A stretch of DNA of 35,135 bases from Acidobacteriota bacterium. GTDB taxonomy: Bacteria; Acidobacteriota; Terriglobia; Terriglobales; Acidobacteriaceae. This document shows, one piece after another, positions 17,432 through 25,468 of the stretch. Positions within the stretch are counted from its first letter, which is position 1. Every line of letters starts with the position of its first letter. The notes under the pieces were generated by a model. That model did no database searches. It was not told the origin of the DNA and saw only the letters and a list, made by a program, of their open reading frames with translations. The position numbers and the translations under genes were made by a program. The DNA lies in the NCBI GenBank assembly GCA_021818585.1, contig JAKATU010000075.1, positions 1 through 35,135 on the forward strand. Direction: 5' to 3'.

Positions 17432-18154
17432 TCAAATCGAGGCCACACCCAGCATAGCCACATCCTCCACCAGCCCCACTTCCTTCTGCACAAACGGCTC
17501 CGCGTAGCGAACCCCCGCCAGCAACCCAAAATACCTGGCCATCGCAAACGTCCGTTCCCGAATCTCCTCCTCCGGAACAAACAGCCCGCTGCCCTGCGCC
17601 TGGTTCGCGTACTGCGAAGTGTAAGTCATCAGCGCCCGGTGCCGATCCTCAATGTAGGGAGTGATATCCACCACAAAGCTCGGCCGCACATCCGCATACA
17701 GGCTCGCGTACAAAATCTTGAATGGCCGATGCGGCGGCAGGCCCGTATCCACCTTCGCCAGCCCTGCCAGGAAGCACGCCTCATACCCCAGCGTTGAAGT
17801 CGTGGAATGGTCCGGGTGACGTCCCGTCCAATACGGCAAAATCACCACCCGAGGCCGTACTCTCCGCAGCACTTCCACAATCTTCAGCCGATTCTCGTAA
17901 GTGTTTTCCACATCGCCGTCAGGAATATCCAGCGCATCCCGCCAGCTCACCCCCAGAATCGCAGCAGCAGCCTTCGCCTCGGCCTCGCGCTCCGCCGCCG
18001 AACCCCGCGTGCCCGCCTCGCCCCGCGTCATGTCCAGAATCGCGGTCCGGTATCCCTGTGCGCGCATCCGCAGCAGCGTACCGCCACACGTCTGCTCCAC
18101 ATCGTCACGGTGCGCCGCCATCGCCAGCACCTCGGCCATCGACTCTGAGTACAT
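17432..18154 (-). CDS. bshB1: PIG-L family deacetylase, BshB1-like
   Basis: The 240-residue protein matches the zinc-dependent PIG-L/LmbE family and most resembles the BshB1 branch, which removes acetate from N-acetylglucosaminyl-malate during bacillithiol synthesis. The first metal motif, usually AHPDDVE, reads AHRDDVE (residues 14-20), so Pro is replaced by Arg16, while H15 and D18 remain. The second motif GRHPDH (111-116) is intact, and DMTRGEAGTRG is typical. The ATG at 18154 follows GAGGAG. The gene begins immediately behind a terminator hairpin. No other bacillithiol gene is in the window, so the substrate is inferred. Confidence 0.83.
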   Translation of the reverse strand: MYSESMAEVLAMAAHRDDVEQTCGGTLLRMRAQGYRTAILDMTRGEAGTRGSAAEREAEAKAAAAILGVSWRDALDIPDGDVENTYENRLKIVEVLRRVRPRVVILPYWTGRHPDHSTTSTLGYEACFLAGLAKVDTGLPPHRPFKILYASLYADVRPSFVVDITPYIEDRHRALMTYTSQYANQAQGSGLFVPEEEIRERTFAMARYFGLLAGVRYAEPFVQKEVGLVEDVAMLGVASI

Positions 18155-18167
18155 CACTCGCTCCTCA

Positions 18168-18207
18168 AAACAAAATGGGCACGGCGACTACATCCGCCGT
18201 GCCCATT
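18168..18207 (-). terminator. Intrinsic terminator after the second propeller gene
   Basis: A perfect 13-bp stem (18174-18186 with 18195-18207, loop of eight) is followed on the minus strand by TTTTGTTTTGAGGAG. The T-rich tail runs straight into the ribosome site of the deacetylase gene. Confidence 0.85.
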
Positions 18208-18225
18208 GTATGCAGATATCTCTGC

Positions 18226-19728
18226 TTAGTAGTACGTATTGTCCGCGTCCGTGCCGGAGTCCATGTACGCCACGTCCGTCACTGTGCCGGCTACCGTCAC
18301 ATTCGAGTTATCCAGCTCAGACATATCCTTCGTGCTGTAGATATACACTTGGCCGCCTTCCGCCGTGTACACCTTGTGTAACGTACCCACCGCCGCGATC
18401 CCCGTCGCATCGCCCTTGTAGGAATCAATCGTCGCAGTATTCGTTCCCGTGTTGAACATCGTCAGGCAGCCATAATTCACATTCTGGCCGGCCTGCGCCT
18501 CCTGGTAGCGAACTCCGGCATTGCAGATGTTCGATCCAATCCACAGCGTATTGTCATCCCCAAACACCATCTTGTCGTGGAATCCGTCGCTGATCGGAAC
18601 CGGCTGCCCTTGTATCTGCCCGGTGGTCGTGTCAAACGTCGTCAGATAGCCCGTAAACAAGCCCGTACACGGCTGCCCAGACACAAAATTCTGACACTGC
18701 TGCCCGGCTATATACATCGTGTTCCCGTTAAATATCGCATCCGTCGCACCGCCTGGAATAGGCGTAAACGTGCTCGCCACCAGGTTGATGCCGCTCGCGC
18801 CAATGCTGTTCGGGTTCAACGCCGCAGCCGTCAACGGAATCGCCGTAATCCCGGACTCCGTACCGCCGCACTCAGGACCGCAATCCAGCACGTAAGCCGT
18901 CGAGCCATCCGAAGAGAACACCGCCTTCATCGGATGCACAAACTTCGCATTCGGCCCTGTGCTCACCGGGAAAATGCAGTATGCCGGCAGATTCTGCGGC
19001 TCGCAGTCTTCCGCAGTGTTCGAGTTTCCGTTTGCGTCCGTGTAGGTGTAGTGCGGATTATTCGCCGCCGCCAGCGACTGCGACTGCGTCAGCTTCACAA
19101 TGCTGTAGACCGAGAAGCTCCCGTAAGGCGTTCCAGTCGCGGTCGACTCGCCTGCTCCCTGGTCGCTGTTCTGCACAAACGCCAGCGCAACGGACCCGCC
19201 CGGGCTCACAGAAACGCTGTACACGCCCGGAAGGTTCAGCACATACGAAGCGCCCGCCGCCCGGTCCACAACGGACACAACATGGTTGGCGTCATTTGCC
19301 GCATACACATAGTTCAGATCGCGCGTGATAAAGATGCTGTCGGAAAATCCGCCAGGAACAGTAATCGAACTCGAAACTTTCTCCGCCGCATAATTCACCA
19401 ACGTCAGGGCGCCATTCCCGGCGTTGTACACCGCGCCAACCTGCTGCTCCGGCAAATTCTGAATCGTCACCGGCAGCTTGCCTGAAAAGTTGCTGATCTC
19501 AAACTGGCTAATCGAGCCCGTCGTGTTGTGGCGCACGTCGTAATAAGCATCTACAAACGGAAGCGCGTCCGGGTTCTGCTCCGCCATCATCACGCGATTC
19601 AACACGCCGCTCGGTGGCAGCGAACGACCGGCAATAAAGTAATCTTTCCCGCAGGCTACGAGCGTCAACAGGACAAAACAACTAACGCTCACAAGAGCAG
19701 AAACACGCGCAACACTTCTCTTCTTCAA
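18226..19728 (-). CDS. Exported beta-propeller lipoprotein, second copy type
   Basis: The 500-residue protein has a lipoprotein signal (MKKRSVARV, hydrophobic stretch, lipobox LVAC near residue 26), so it should be anchored in the envelope. The body contains repeated blade-like segments (GALTLVNYAAEKVSSSITV, NYVYAANDANHVVSVVDR, GTLHKVYTAEGGQVYIYS) and several Cys residues that may form disulfides. It ends in DADNTYY. The start is TTG at 19728 with GAGG eight bases upstream. Build and lipobox context (CGKDY here, CGNRY at 1208-2761) suggest a related pair. No enzymatic motif is seen and the function is unknown. Confidence 0.75.
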   Translation of the reverse strand: MKKRSVARVSALVSVSCFVLLTLVACGKDYFIAGRSLPPSGVLNRVMMAEQNPDALPFVDAYYDVRHNTTGSISQFEISNFSGKLPVTIQNLPEQQVGAVYNAGNGALTLVNYAAEKVSSSITVPGGFSDSIFITRDLNYVYAANDANHVVSVVDRAAGASYVLNLPGVYSVSVSPGGSVALAFVQNSDQGAGESTATGTPYGSFSVYSIVKLTQSQSLAAANNPHYTYTDANGNSNTAEDCEPQNLPAYCIFPVSTGPNAKFVHPMKAVFSSDGSTAYVLDCGPECGGTESGITAIPLTAAALNPNSIGASGINLVASTFTPIPGGATDAIFNGNTMYIAGQQCQNFVSGQPCTGLFTGYLTTFDTTTGQIQGQPVPISDGFHDKMVFGDDNTLWIGSNICNAGVRYQEAQAGQNVNYGCLTMFNTGTNTATIDSYKGDATGIAAVGTLHKVYTAEGGQVYIYSTKDMSELDNSNVTVAGTVTDVAYMDSGTDADNTYY

Positions 19729-19842
19729 ACCTTAAACCTCACCAGCTCACAATCCTGCGTGGAATAGCCAAGTATAACAAAGCAGCGGGGTCCGCTGGCG
19801 TTCGCTCCTTGCTTGTCTTAGCATCTTCTCAAGGATCCCCGC

Positions 19843-21747
19843 TTGACAAATCGACTTCAATCCCTGTTCGGTGACCGCCCTGTCCTCTGCGACGGCGCTA
19901 TGGGAACCAGTCTCTACTCTCACGGCGTTTATATCAACCGCTGCTACGACGAACTCAACCTATCCCAGCCCGATCTCGTCCGTTCCATCCACGAGGAATA
20001 CCTCCAGGCCGGCGCGGAAGTCATTGAAACCAACACTTTCGGGGCAAATTCCTTCCGCCTCCGCCGTTACGGCCTGCAGGATAAAGTCGCGGAAATCAAC
20101 ACCACCGGCGTCCGCATCGCCCGCGCCGCCGTCAACCAGTTGGAGGAAAAACAGGCCGGAAAAGCGTTCGTCGCCGGCTCCATCGGCCCCCTCGGCGTCC
20201 GCCTCGAACCCGTCGGCAAAGTCGGCCTCGATGAAGCCCGCGCCGCCTTCGCCGAGCAGGTCAGCGGACTCGTCGCCGGTGGCGCCGACCTCCTCATCAT
20301 CGAGACCATGCCGGCCCTCAATGAGGCCGAACAGGCCCTCCTCGCTGTTCGCGAAATCGCGCCCGACATTCCCGTCATCGTCATGGTTACCGTTGACGAA
20401 GAGGCCCGCTGCCTCGACGGAACCACCCCCGAAATCGCCGCAACCCGCCTCGCCGCCTGGGGTGCCGACGCCGTCGGCGTCAACTGCAGCACCGGCCCCG
20501 CCACCGTACTCACCGCCATTGAAGGCATGGCCGCCGGAACCAGCCTGCCTCTCGCCGCCATGCCCAACGCCGGCATGCCCCGCGCCATTGAAGGCCGCAA
20601 CATCTACCTCTGCTCGCCCGAGTACATGGCCAGCTTCGCCCGCAAGTTCCACAAGGCGGGCGTCCAGTTCCTCGGCGGCTGCTGCGGAACCACCCCCAAC
20701 CATATCCGCGCCATGAAGTCCTTTCTGCGCGCCTCTGAGGCCCAGAAAAACGCCGTCCCGCACACCACCCGCGAGCCCATCGTCACGGAAACGCCACCTG
20801 CGCCCCTCGCCGAACGCTCGCCGCTCGGCAAGCTCATCCAGGAAGGCGCCTTCGTCAGCATGGTCGAAATCGTGCCCCCGCGCGGCATCGACTGCAAAAA
20901 GGAGATCGACGGCGCAGCCAGCCTCGCCGCCCTCGGCGTCCACATTATCAACATTCCGGACTCGCCCCGCGCCTCGGCCCGCATGAGCGCCCAGAGCCTC
21001 TGCATCCAGCTCCAGCAAAAGGCCGGCATCGAGACCCTCCTCCACTACACCTGCCGCGACCGCAACGTCCTCAGCATCCAGAGCGATCTCCTCGGCGCAT
21101 CCTCCATCGGCCTCAAAAATATCCTCTGCCTCACCGGAGACCCGCCCAAGCTCGGCAACTACCCCGACGCAACAGCCGTCTTCGACGTCGACGCCATCGG
21201 CCTCGTCAATATCGTCAACCGCCTCAATCACGGTCTCGACATAGGCGGAAACCCCATCGGCGAGTCCACCGGCTTCACCATCGGCTGCGCCGCAAACCCC
21301 GGCGTGCCGGACATTGAAAACGAGATCCGCCGCTTCGCCTACAAGGTCGAAGCCGGTGCCGAATACGCCATCACACAGCCCGTCTTCGACCTCAGCATCC
21401 TTGAAACCTTCCTCAAGCGCATCGAAGGCTTCCGCATCCCCATCATCGCCGGCATCTGGCCGCTCACCAGCCTCCGCAACGCCGAGTTCATGAAGAACGA
21501 CCTCCGCGTCAGCGTGCCGGACAGCATCTTCCTCCGCATGCAGAAAGCCTCGACGCCGGAAGAAGCACGCGCCGAAGGCATCCGCATCGCGCAGGAAATG
21601 CTCCTCACTGCCATGCCCATGGTGCAGGGCGTCCAGGTCAGCGCGCCCTTTGGCCGCTACTCCGCCGCGGCTGACGTCCTTTCCGTTGTCCTCGGCCGGA
21701 AAACAAAACAAAATTCACTAGCAACCGGGGGAACCGCCATTGCCTAG
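19843..21747 (+). CDS. Bifunctional homocysteine S-methyltransferase / methylenetetrahydrofolate reductase
   Basis: Residues 1-295 are a homocysteine methyltransferase domain with CDGAMGTSL, the ETNTFGAN block, and zinc cysteines in GVNCS (C215) and GGCCGTTP (C280, C281). Residues from about 325 to 620 are a MetF-type flavin domain that reduces methylene- to methyl-tetrahydrofolate. The fusion resembles Bacillus YitJ and would regenerate methionine without a cobalamin domain. The start is TTG at 19843, with AAGGA seven bases upstream. It overlaps xseB by eight bases and converges on the CBS/CGL pair, which consumes the same homocysteine. Confidence 0.93.
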   Translation: MTNRLQSLFGDRPVLCDGAMGTSLYSHGVYINRCYDELNLSQPDLVRSIHEEYLQAGAEVIETNTFGANSFRLRRYGLQDKVAEINTTGVRIARAAVNQLEEKQAGKAFVAGSIGPLGVRLEPVGKVGLDEARAAFAEQVSGLVAGGADLLIIETMPALNEAEQALLAVREIAPDIPVIVMVTVDEEARCLDGTTPEIAATRLAAWGADAVGVNCSTGPATVLTAIEGMAAGTSLPLAAMPNAGMPRAIEGRNIYLCSPEYMASFARKFHKAGVQFLGGCCGTTPNHIRAMKSFLRASEAQKNAVPHTTREPIVTETPPAPLAERSPLGKLIQEGAFVSMVEIVPPRGIDCKKEIDGAASLAALGVHIINIPDSPRASARMSAQSLCIQLQQKAGIETLLHYTCRDRNVLSIQSDLLGASSIGLKNILCLTGDPPKLGNYPDATAVFDVDAIGLVNIVNRLNHGLDIGGNPIGESTGFTIGCAANPGVPDIENEIRRFAYKVEAGAEYAITQPVFDLSILETFLKRIEGFRIPIIAGIWPLTSLRNAEFMKNDLRVSVPDSIFLRMQKASTPEEARAEGIRIAQEMLLTAMPMVQGVQVSAPFGRYSAAADVLSVVLGRKTKQNSLATGGTAIA

Positions 21748-21958
21748 CTTTGAAGAATCCCTCAAGCGCCTCGAAGAGCTGGTCTCCCAGCTCGAACGCG
21801 GCGACCTGCCCCTCGAAGAAGCCATCAAAATCTTCGAGGAAGGCTCACGCCTCTCCGAAGAATGCCGAAAGCACCTCGAAGCCGCTGAAGGCAAAGTCGA
21901 AATCCTCCTCAAGCAGCGCGACGGCTCCGCCAAACGCGAACCCTTCCCACCCGCATAG
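21740..21958 (+). CDS. xseB: Exodeoxyribonuclease VII small subunit
   Basis: The 72-residue protein has the classic XseB pattern, FEESLKRLEELVSQLERGDL followed by PLEEAIKIFEEG and a helical tail. XseB subunits bind XseA to form an exonuclease acting on single-stranded DNA. The start is TTG, overlapping the preceding stop in TTGCCTAG, with a purine-rich CGGGGGA upstream. The large subunit xseA is not in the window. Confidence 0.93.
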   Translation: MPSFEESLKRLEELVSQLERGDLPLEEAIKIFEEGSRLSEECRKHLEAAEGKVEILLKQRDGSAKREPFPPA

Positions 21959-21960
21959 CC

Positions 21961-21985
21961 GGGCCGCCGAACTTCTCAGCGGCCC
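21961..21985. terminator. GC hairpin between convergent xseB and CGL genes
   Basis: GGGCCGC (21961-21967) pairs with GCGGCCC (21979-21985) around an 11-base loop that holds the stop codon of the minus-strand gene. Neither side has a T-tract, so this is only a possible terminator. Confidence 0.35.
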
Positions 21986-23139
21986 ATCCACTCCATCGCC
22001 TGTTCCAGGTCTCCAAGGATGTCGCCCACGTCCTCAATTCCCACCGAAATCCGCACCAGCCCGTCCGTAATCCCCAGCTTCGCCCGCATCTCCGCGCCAA
22101 TCGCCGCGTGCGTCATCGTCGCCGGATGCGAAATCAGCGTCTCCACCCCGCCCAGCGACTCGCCCAGTGTGCACACCCGCACCCGCTTCAGCATGTCATT
22201 CGCATGCTCCAGCGATCCCACATCAAACGCCAGCATCGACCCGAACCCGCTCATCTGCCGTTGCGCCAGCTCATGCTGCGGATGCGCCTCCAGCCCCGGA
22301 TAATGCACCCGCAGCACCTTCGGATGCCTCGCCAGCAGTTCTGCCACCTTGCGCCCGTTCTCGTCATGCTGCTTCATCCGCACCGCCAGCGTCTTCACGC
22401 CCCGCAGAATCAAATAGCACTCAAACGGTGACAAAATCCCCCCCGTGCACTTCTGCACAAACGCAAATTTTTCCTTGTGCTCCGGCTTCGTCCCCACCAG
22501 CACGCCGCCCAGCCCGTCGCTGTGCCCGTTCAAAAACTTCGTCGTCGAGTGCATCACAATATCCGCGCCAAACTCAATCGGTCGCTGGAAATAAGGCGAC
22601 ATAAACGTGTTGTCCACGCTCAGCTCCACCCCATGCTCATGGCAAATATCCGCCACCGCGCGAATATCCGTCAGCGTCATCAGCGGATTCGTCGGCGTCT
22701 CGATATGCACCAGCTTCGTCGCTGGCTGAATCGCCTTCCGCACCGCTTCCACGTCCGACGTGTCCACATACGTAAATTCAATCCCGTAGCCCGTCGCCAC
22801 CTGGTTAAACATCCGCGTCGTGCCGCCGTACACGTTCTCGCCGCAAATTACATGGTCGCCTGTGCGCATCATCGTGATCAGCCCGGTAATCGCCGCCATG
22901 CCGCTGCCGAACACATGCGCGCTCCTTCCGCCTTCCAGCGCAGCCAGGCTCGTCTCCAGCGCATCCCGCGTCGGGTTTCCAGCACGCGAATAATCCCAAC
23001 CCTTATGCTTGCCGATCTCCTCCTGCGCATACGTCGAGGTCAAATAAATCGGCACATTCACCGCGCCCGTCTGCGCATCCGGCTCCTGCCCTGCATGAAT
23101 CGCCCGCGTCGCAAATCCCTTCTTTGCCCAATCGCTCAC
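21976..23139 (-). CDS. Cystathionine gamma-lyase/gamma-synthase family PLP enzyme
   Basis: This is a Cys/Met-metabolism PLP enzyme of about 387 residues. It shows YSRAGNPTRDALE, GSGMAA, the ETPTNP block, SVDNTF and the PLP lysine in HSTTKFLNGH, with a C-terminal SLGGVETLISHPA. The close CBS-like neighbour upstream favours a gamma-lyase that cleaves cystathionine to cysteine (as MccB), but gamma-synthase activity cannot be excluded. The GTG at 23139 has a GGAGG seven bases before it; the ATG at 23160 has none, so the shorter start is preferred. It is the second gene of a two-gene operon. Confidence 0.9.
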   Translation of the reverse strand: MSDWAKKGFATRAIHAGQEPDAQTGAVNVPIYLTSTYAQEEIGKHKGWDYSRAGNPTRDALETSLAALEGGRSAHVFGSGMAAITGLITMMRTGDHVICGENVYGGTTRMFNQVATGYGIEFTYVDTSDVEAVRKAIQPATKLVHIETPTNPLMTLTDIRAVADICHEHGVELSVDNTFMSPYFQRPIEFGADIVMHSTTKFLNGHSDGLGGVLVGTKPEHKEKFAFVQKCTGGILSPFECYLILRGVKTLAVRMKQHDENGRKVAELLARHPKVLRVHYPGLEAHPQHELAQRQMSGFGSMLAFDVGSLEHANDMLKRVRVCTLGESLGGVETLISHPATMTHAAIGAEMRAKLGITDGLVRISVGIEDVGDILGDLEQAMEWMGR

Positions 23140-23186
23140 CGCATCTCCTCCACTCTGCATCTACCGGGACAACCGCCGCTCAGTTT

Positions 23187-24122
23187 CTAAATCCCACCGT
23201 TAAATATTTCCTTTGACAAATACCGCTCTGCCGAATCGGGCACAATCGTCGCCACCCGCTTGCCCTTCCCAAGCCGCTTCGCCAGCTCCACCGCAGCAAA
23301 CATCATCGCGCCCGCGCTCGATCCGCCCAGCAATCCCTCCTCGCAGGCCATCCTCTTCACCATCGCGAAAGCATCTGTATCCGTCACGGCTACAATCTCA
23401 TCCGCCACATCATAGTCGAAGGTCTTCGGCACAAAATGCACCCCAATTCCCTCCACCTTGTGCGGCCCCGGCTCGCCACCCTGCAAAATCGAGCCCTCCG
23501 TCTCCACCGCAACCGTCCACAACTGCGGATTCTTCTCCTTGAGATAACGCGCCACACCGGCAAACGTCCCGCCCGTGCCCACGCCCGCCACAAATCCATC
23601 CACGCGGCCTTCCATCTGCTCCCATAGCTCAGCCGCTGTCGTGTCGTGGTGAAAATCCGGATTCGCCGGATTCTCAAACTGCAGCGCCGCAAACACATCG
23701 GGATTTCCCTTCGCCAGCGCCAGCGCCCGCCGAATCGCGCCCGCCATGCCCTCGTCCACCGGCGTCCGATGCACCTCCGCGCCAAAGCCCCGCATCAGAA
23801 TGCACTTCTCCTCGGCAAATCCCTCTGGAACAAACAGCACCACGCGATACCCGCGATTCACCCCCACCAGCGCAAGCCCAACGCCCGTATTTCCCGCCGT
23901 CGCCTCTACAATCGTCGAACCCGGATGCAACTTCCCATGCCGCTCCGCGTCCAGAATCATCCCCAGCGCGGCCCGGTCCTTGATGCTGCCGCCCGGATTC
24001 AGAAACTCCAGCTTCGCAAACACATCTGCCGCATCAGGCCCGGCAAGCCTGCCAATCTGCAGCAAAGGAGTGCATCCAATCAGGTCCGTAACGCTCGTCG
24101 CAACACGCAGCTTCTCATTCAT
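23187..24122 (-). CDS. Cysteine synthase / cystathionine beta-synthase-like PLP enzyme
   Basis: The protein has 311 residues and fold type II PLP features: the lysine in NPGGSIKDRAA (Lys48), EATAGNTG for substrate binding, GVGTGGTF for the phosphate and LLGGSSAG near the end. There is no heme-binding N-terminus and no regulatory CBS domain pair, so it is of the short bacterial type. Paired with the following CGL-like gene, it likely condenses serine or O-acetylserine with homocysteine (MccA-like); plain cysteine synthase is the alternative. The ATG at 24122 has GGAG nine bases upstream. The reading frame extends upstream to 24194 without support. Confidence 0.9.
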   Translation of the reverse strand: MNEKLRVATSVTDLIGCTPLLQIGRLAGPDAADVFAKLEFLNPGGSIKDRAALGMILDAERHGKLHPGSTIVEATAGNTGVGLALVGVNRGYRVVLFVPEGFAEEKCILMRGFGAEVHRTPVDEGMAGAIRRALALAKGNPDVFAALQFENPANPDFHHDTTAAELWEQMEGRVDGFVAGVGTGGTFAGVARYLKEKNPQLWTVAVETEGSILQGGEPGPHKVEGIGVHFVPKTFDYDVADEIVAVTDTDAFAMVKRMACEEGLLGGSSAGAMMFAAVELAKRLGKGKRVATIVPDSAERYLSKEIFNGGI

Positions 24123-24230
24123 GCACATAGGCTCCGTTTCAAAACTGCCTAGTGTAGCAGGAAGAGTCCAACCCAGTCGTTCTCCGGTGCGCATCGCCGC
24201 AAAACACCGCTGCTCTGTCGGCCTCAGCCG

Positions 24231-25433
24231 CTATCGCTGGTTCACATTCGCCTTGTGCGCAGCCGAAACGGTCGCATAGTAGCCCGTGCGCGTCCGCACC
24301 GTCAGTCGTCCCCGTCCCGCAGCCGAAGCCTCCACATGCACCGCGCGGAATCCGCCCTGGCTGAATGGCTTCGTCGGATGATATCCAATCGAATACTGAT
24401 TGCGGATATCCACCGCAACCTCTTCCGCAACCTGGTCCACGTTCTCTAGCGAACGCGGAAAGTAAGCCAACCCGCCCGTCTGCGATGTCAACGCCTCAAG
24501 CGCCTTGCGCGCCATCCGCGCCTCTTCGCCTGAGTCGTTATAGAGCAAACCGATCGCGTAAATCTCCGGCCCGTGCAAATTCTGCACCCGCCGAATCGCC
24601 TGTTGCAATGTCAGTGTCGAAGCATCATCTTCCCCATCCGTGATAATCAACAGCACCTGCTTCGAATTCTTCGCATGCTTCGCCAGCTGATCCGCCGACG
24701 CCACCACCGCATCGTACAGCGCTGTCCCGCCGCGCGCGTCAATGTGCGAGAGCGCCGTCTCCATCTTCGCAATATCGGATGTAAATCCCTGATCCAGGTA
24801 AGCCTCATCGGAAAAATTCACAATGAACGCCTCATCCTTCGGATTCGAAGCTCGCACCAGGTCCAGCGCCGCTTCACGTACCGCTGGCAGCTTGTCCTGC
24901 ATCGACCCCGAATTATCTACCAGGATTCCCATCGAAACCGGTACGTCCGCATGCTGGAAGAAGCTGATCGTCTGCGGCACATTGTCTTCCCACACCTTAA
25001 AATTATCCTGCGTCAAATCCGTTACCAGCCGCCCGCGCGAATCCACCACCGTGCAGTTCAGCACCACCTCGTCCACATTCTGCCGCATCGTGAACATCCC
25101 GCCGCGCAGCTTCTGAATCTCGTTCGCGCGATTTTGGCTCAGCGGCATCGTCTGGCTCACCGGCTGGTCGTCTTCAAGATCAGGCGAAAGCACCGGATCC
25201 CGATCCACCAGGAGGCTCGGCTGCGTCTCCGGCTCCGTAGGGTTCTGCAACACTGGTGCCTCACCCGGCGCCGCCGAACTTTGATTAGGCGCAGCCTGAC
25301 TCGTCGTCGACCCTGCCTGCACCTCTGGCGTCGTCTGCGACTGCGTGTCCACCAGCGACTGCGACCACCCCAGTCCCACGGCGCAGAAAACCACCAGCGC
25401 CAGCACAACGCTCATCCGTCGGTAATTTCGCAT
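24231..25433 (-). CDS. Exported VWFA-domain protein of the acidobacterial type
   Basis: The 400-residue protein has an N-terminal signal (MRNYRRMSVV, hydrophobic run, cleavage near WSQS) and a Gln/Pro/Thr-rich linker. A short beta domain (about 118-160) with VVDSRGRLVTDLTQDNFKVWED is followed by a von Willebrand A domain with MIDAS DNSGSM (D173, S175, S177) and ITDGEDDAS. It ends with VHVEASAAGRGRLTVRTRTGYYA. This matches the VWFA-related proteins abundant in Acidobacteria (TIGR03436-like), which are probably metal-dependent adhesion or protein-interaction proteins. The frame is open to 25490, but the ATG at 25433 gives the better signal peptide. It is divergent from the amidase gene. Confidence 0.88.
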   Translation of the reverse strand: MRNYRRMSVVLALVVFCAVGLGWSQSLVDTQSQTTPEVQAGSTTSQAAPNQSSAAPGEAPVLQNPTEPETQPSLLVDRDPVLSPDLEDDQPVSQTMPLSQNRANEIQKLRGGMFTMRQNVDEVVLNCTVVDSRGRLVTDLTQDNFKVWEDNVPQTISFFQHADVPVSMGILVDNSGSMQDKLPAVREAALDLVRASNPKDEAFIVNFSDEAYLDQGFTSDIAKMETALSHIDARGGTALYDAVVASADQLAKHAKNSKQVLLIITDGEDDASTLTLQQAIRRVQNLHGPEIYAIGLLYNDSGEEARMARKALEALTSQTGGLAYFPRSLENVDQVAEEVAVDIRNQYSIGYHPTKPFSQGGFRAVHVEASAAGRGRLTVRTRTGYYATVSAAHKANVNQR

Positions 25434-25468
25434 CTTCGCTCGCACTCTGTCCGGTATCAATCTTCTCA

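Noticed and set aside
19729..19842. Possible SAM or other riboswitch upstream of the methionine gene
   Set aside because: Only a 6-bp hairpin (CAGCGG...CCGCTG) is seen. No conserved SAM or cobalamin riboswitch core could be recognised, and the gap is short.
19960..21711. Long open frame antisense to the methyltransferase/MTHFR gene (583 codons)
   Set aside because: It mirrors a clear gene with strong motifs, is rich in Gly/Asp/Glu as expected for the complement of GC-rich codons, and has no family resemblance.
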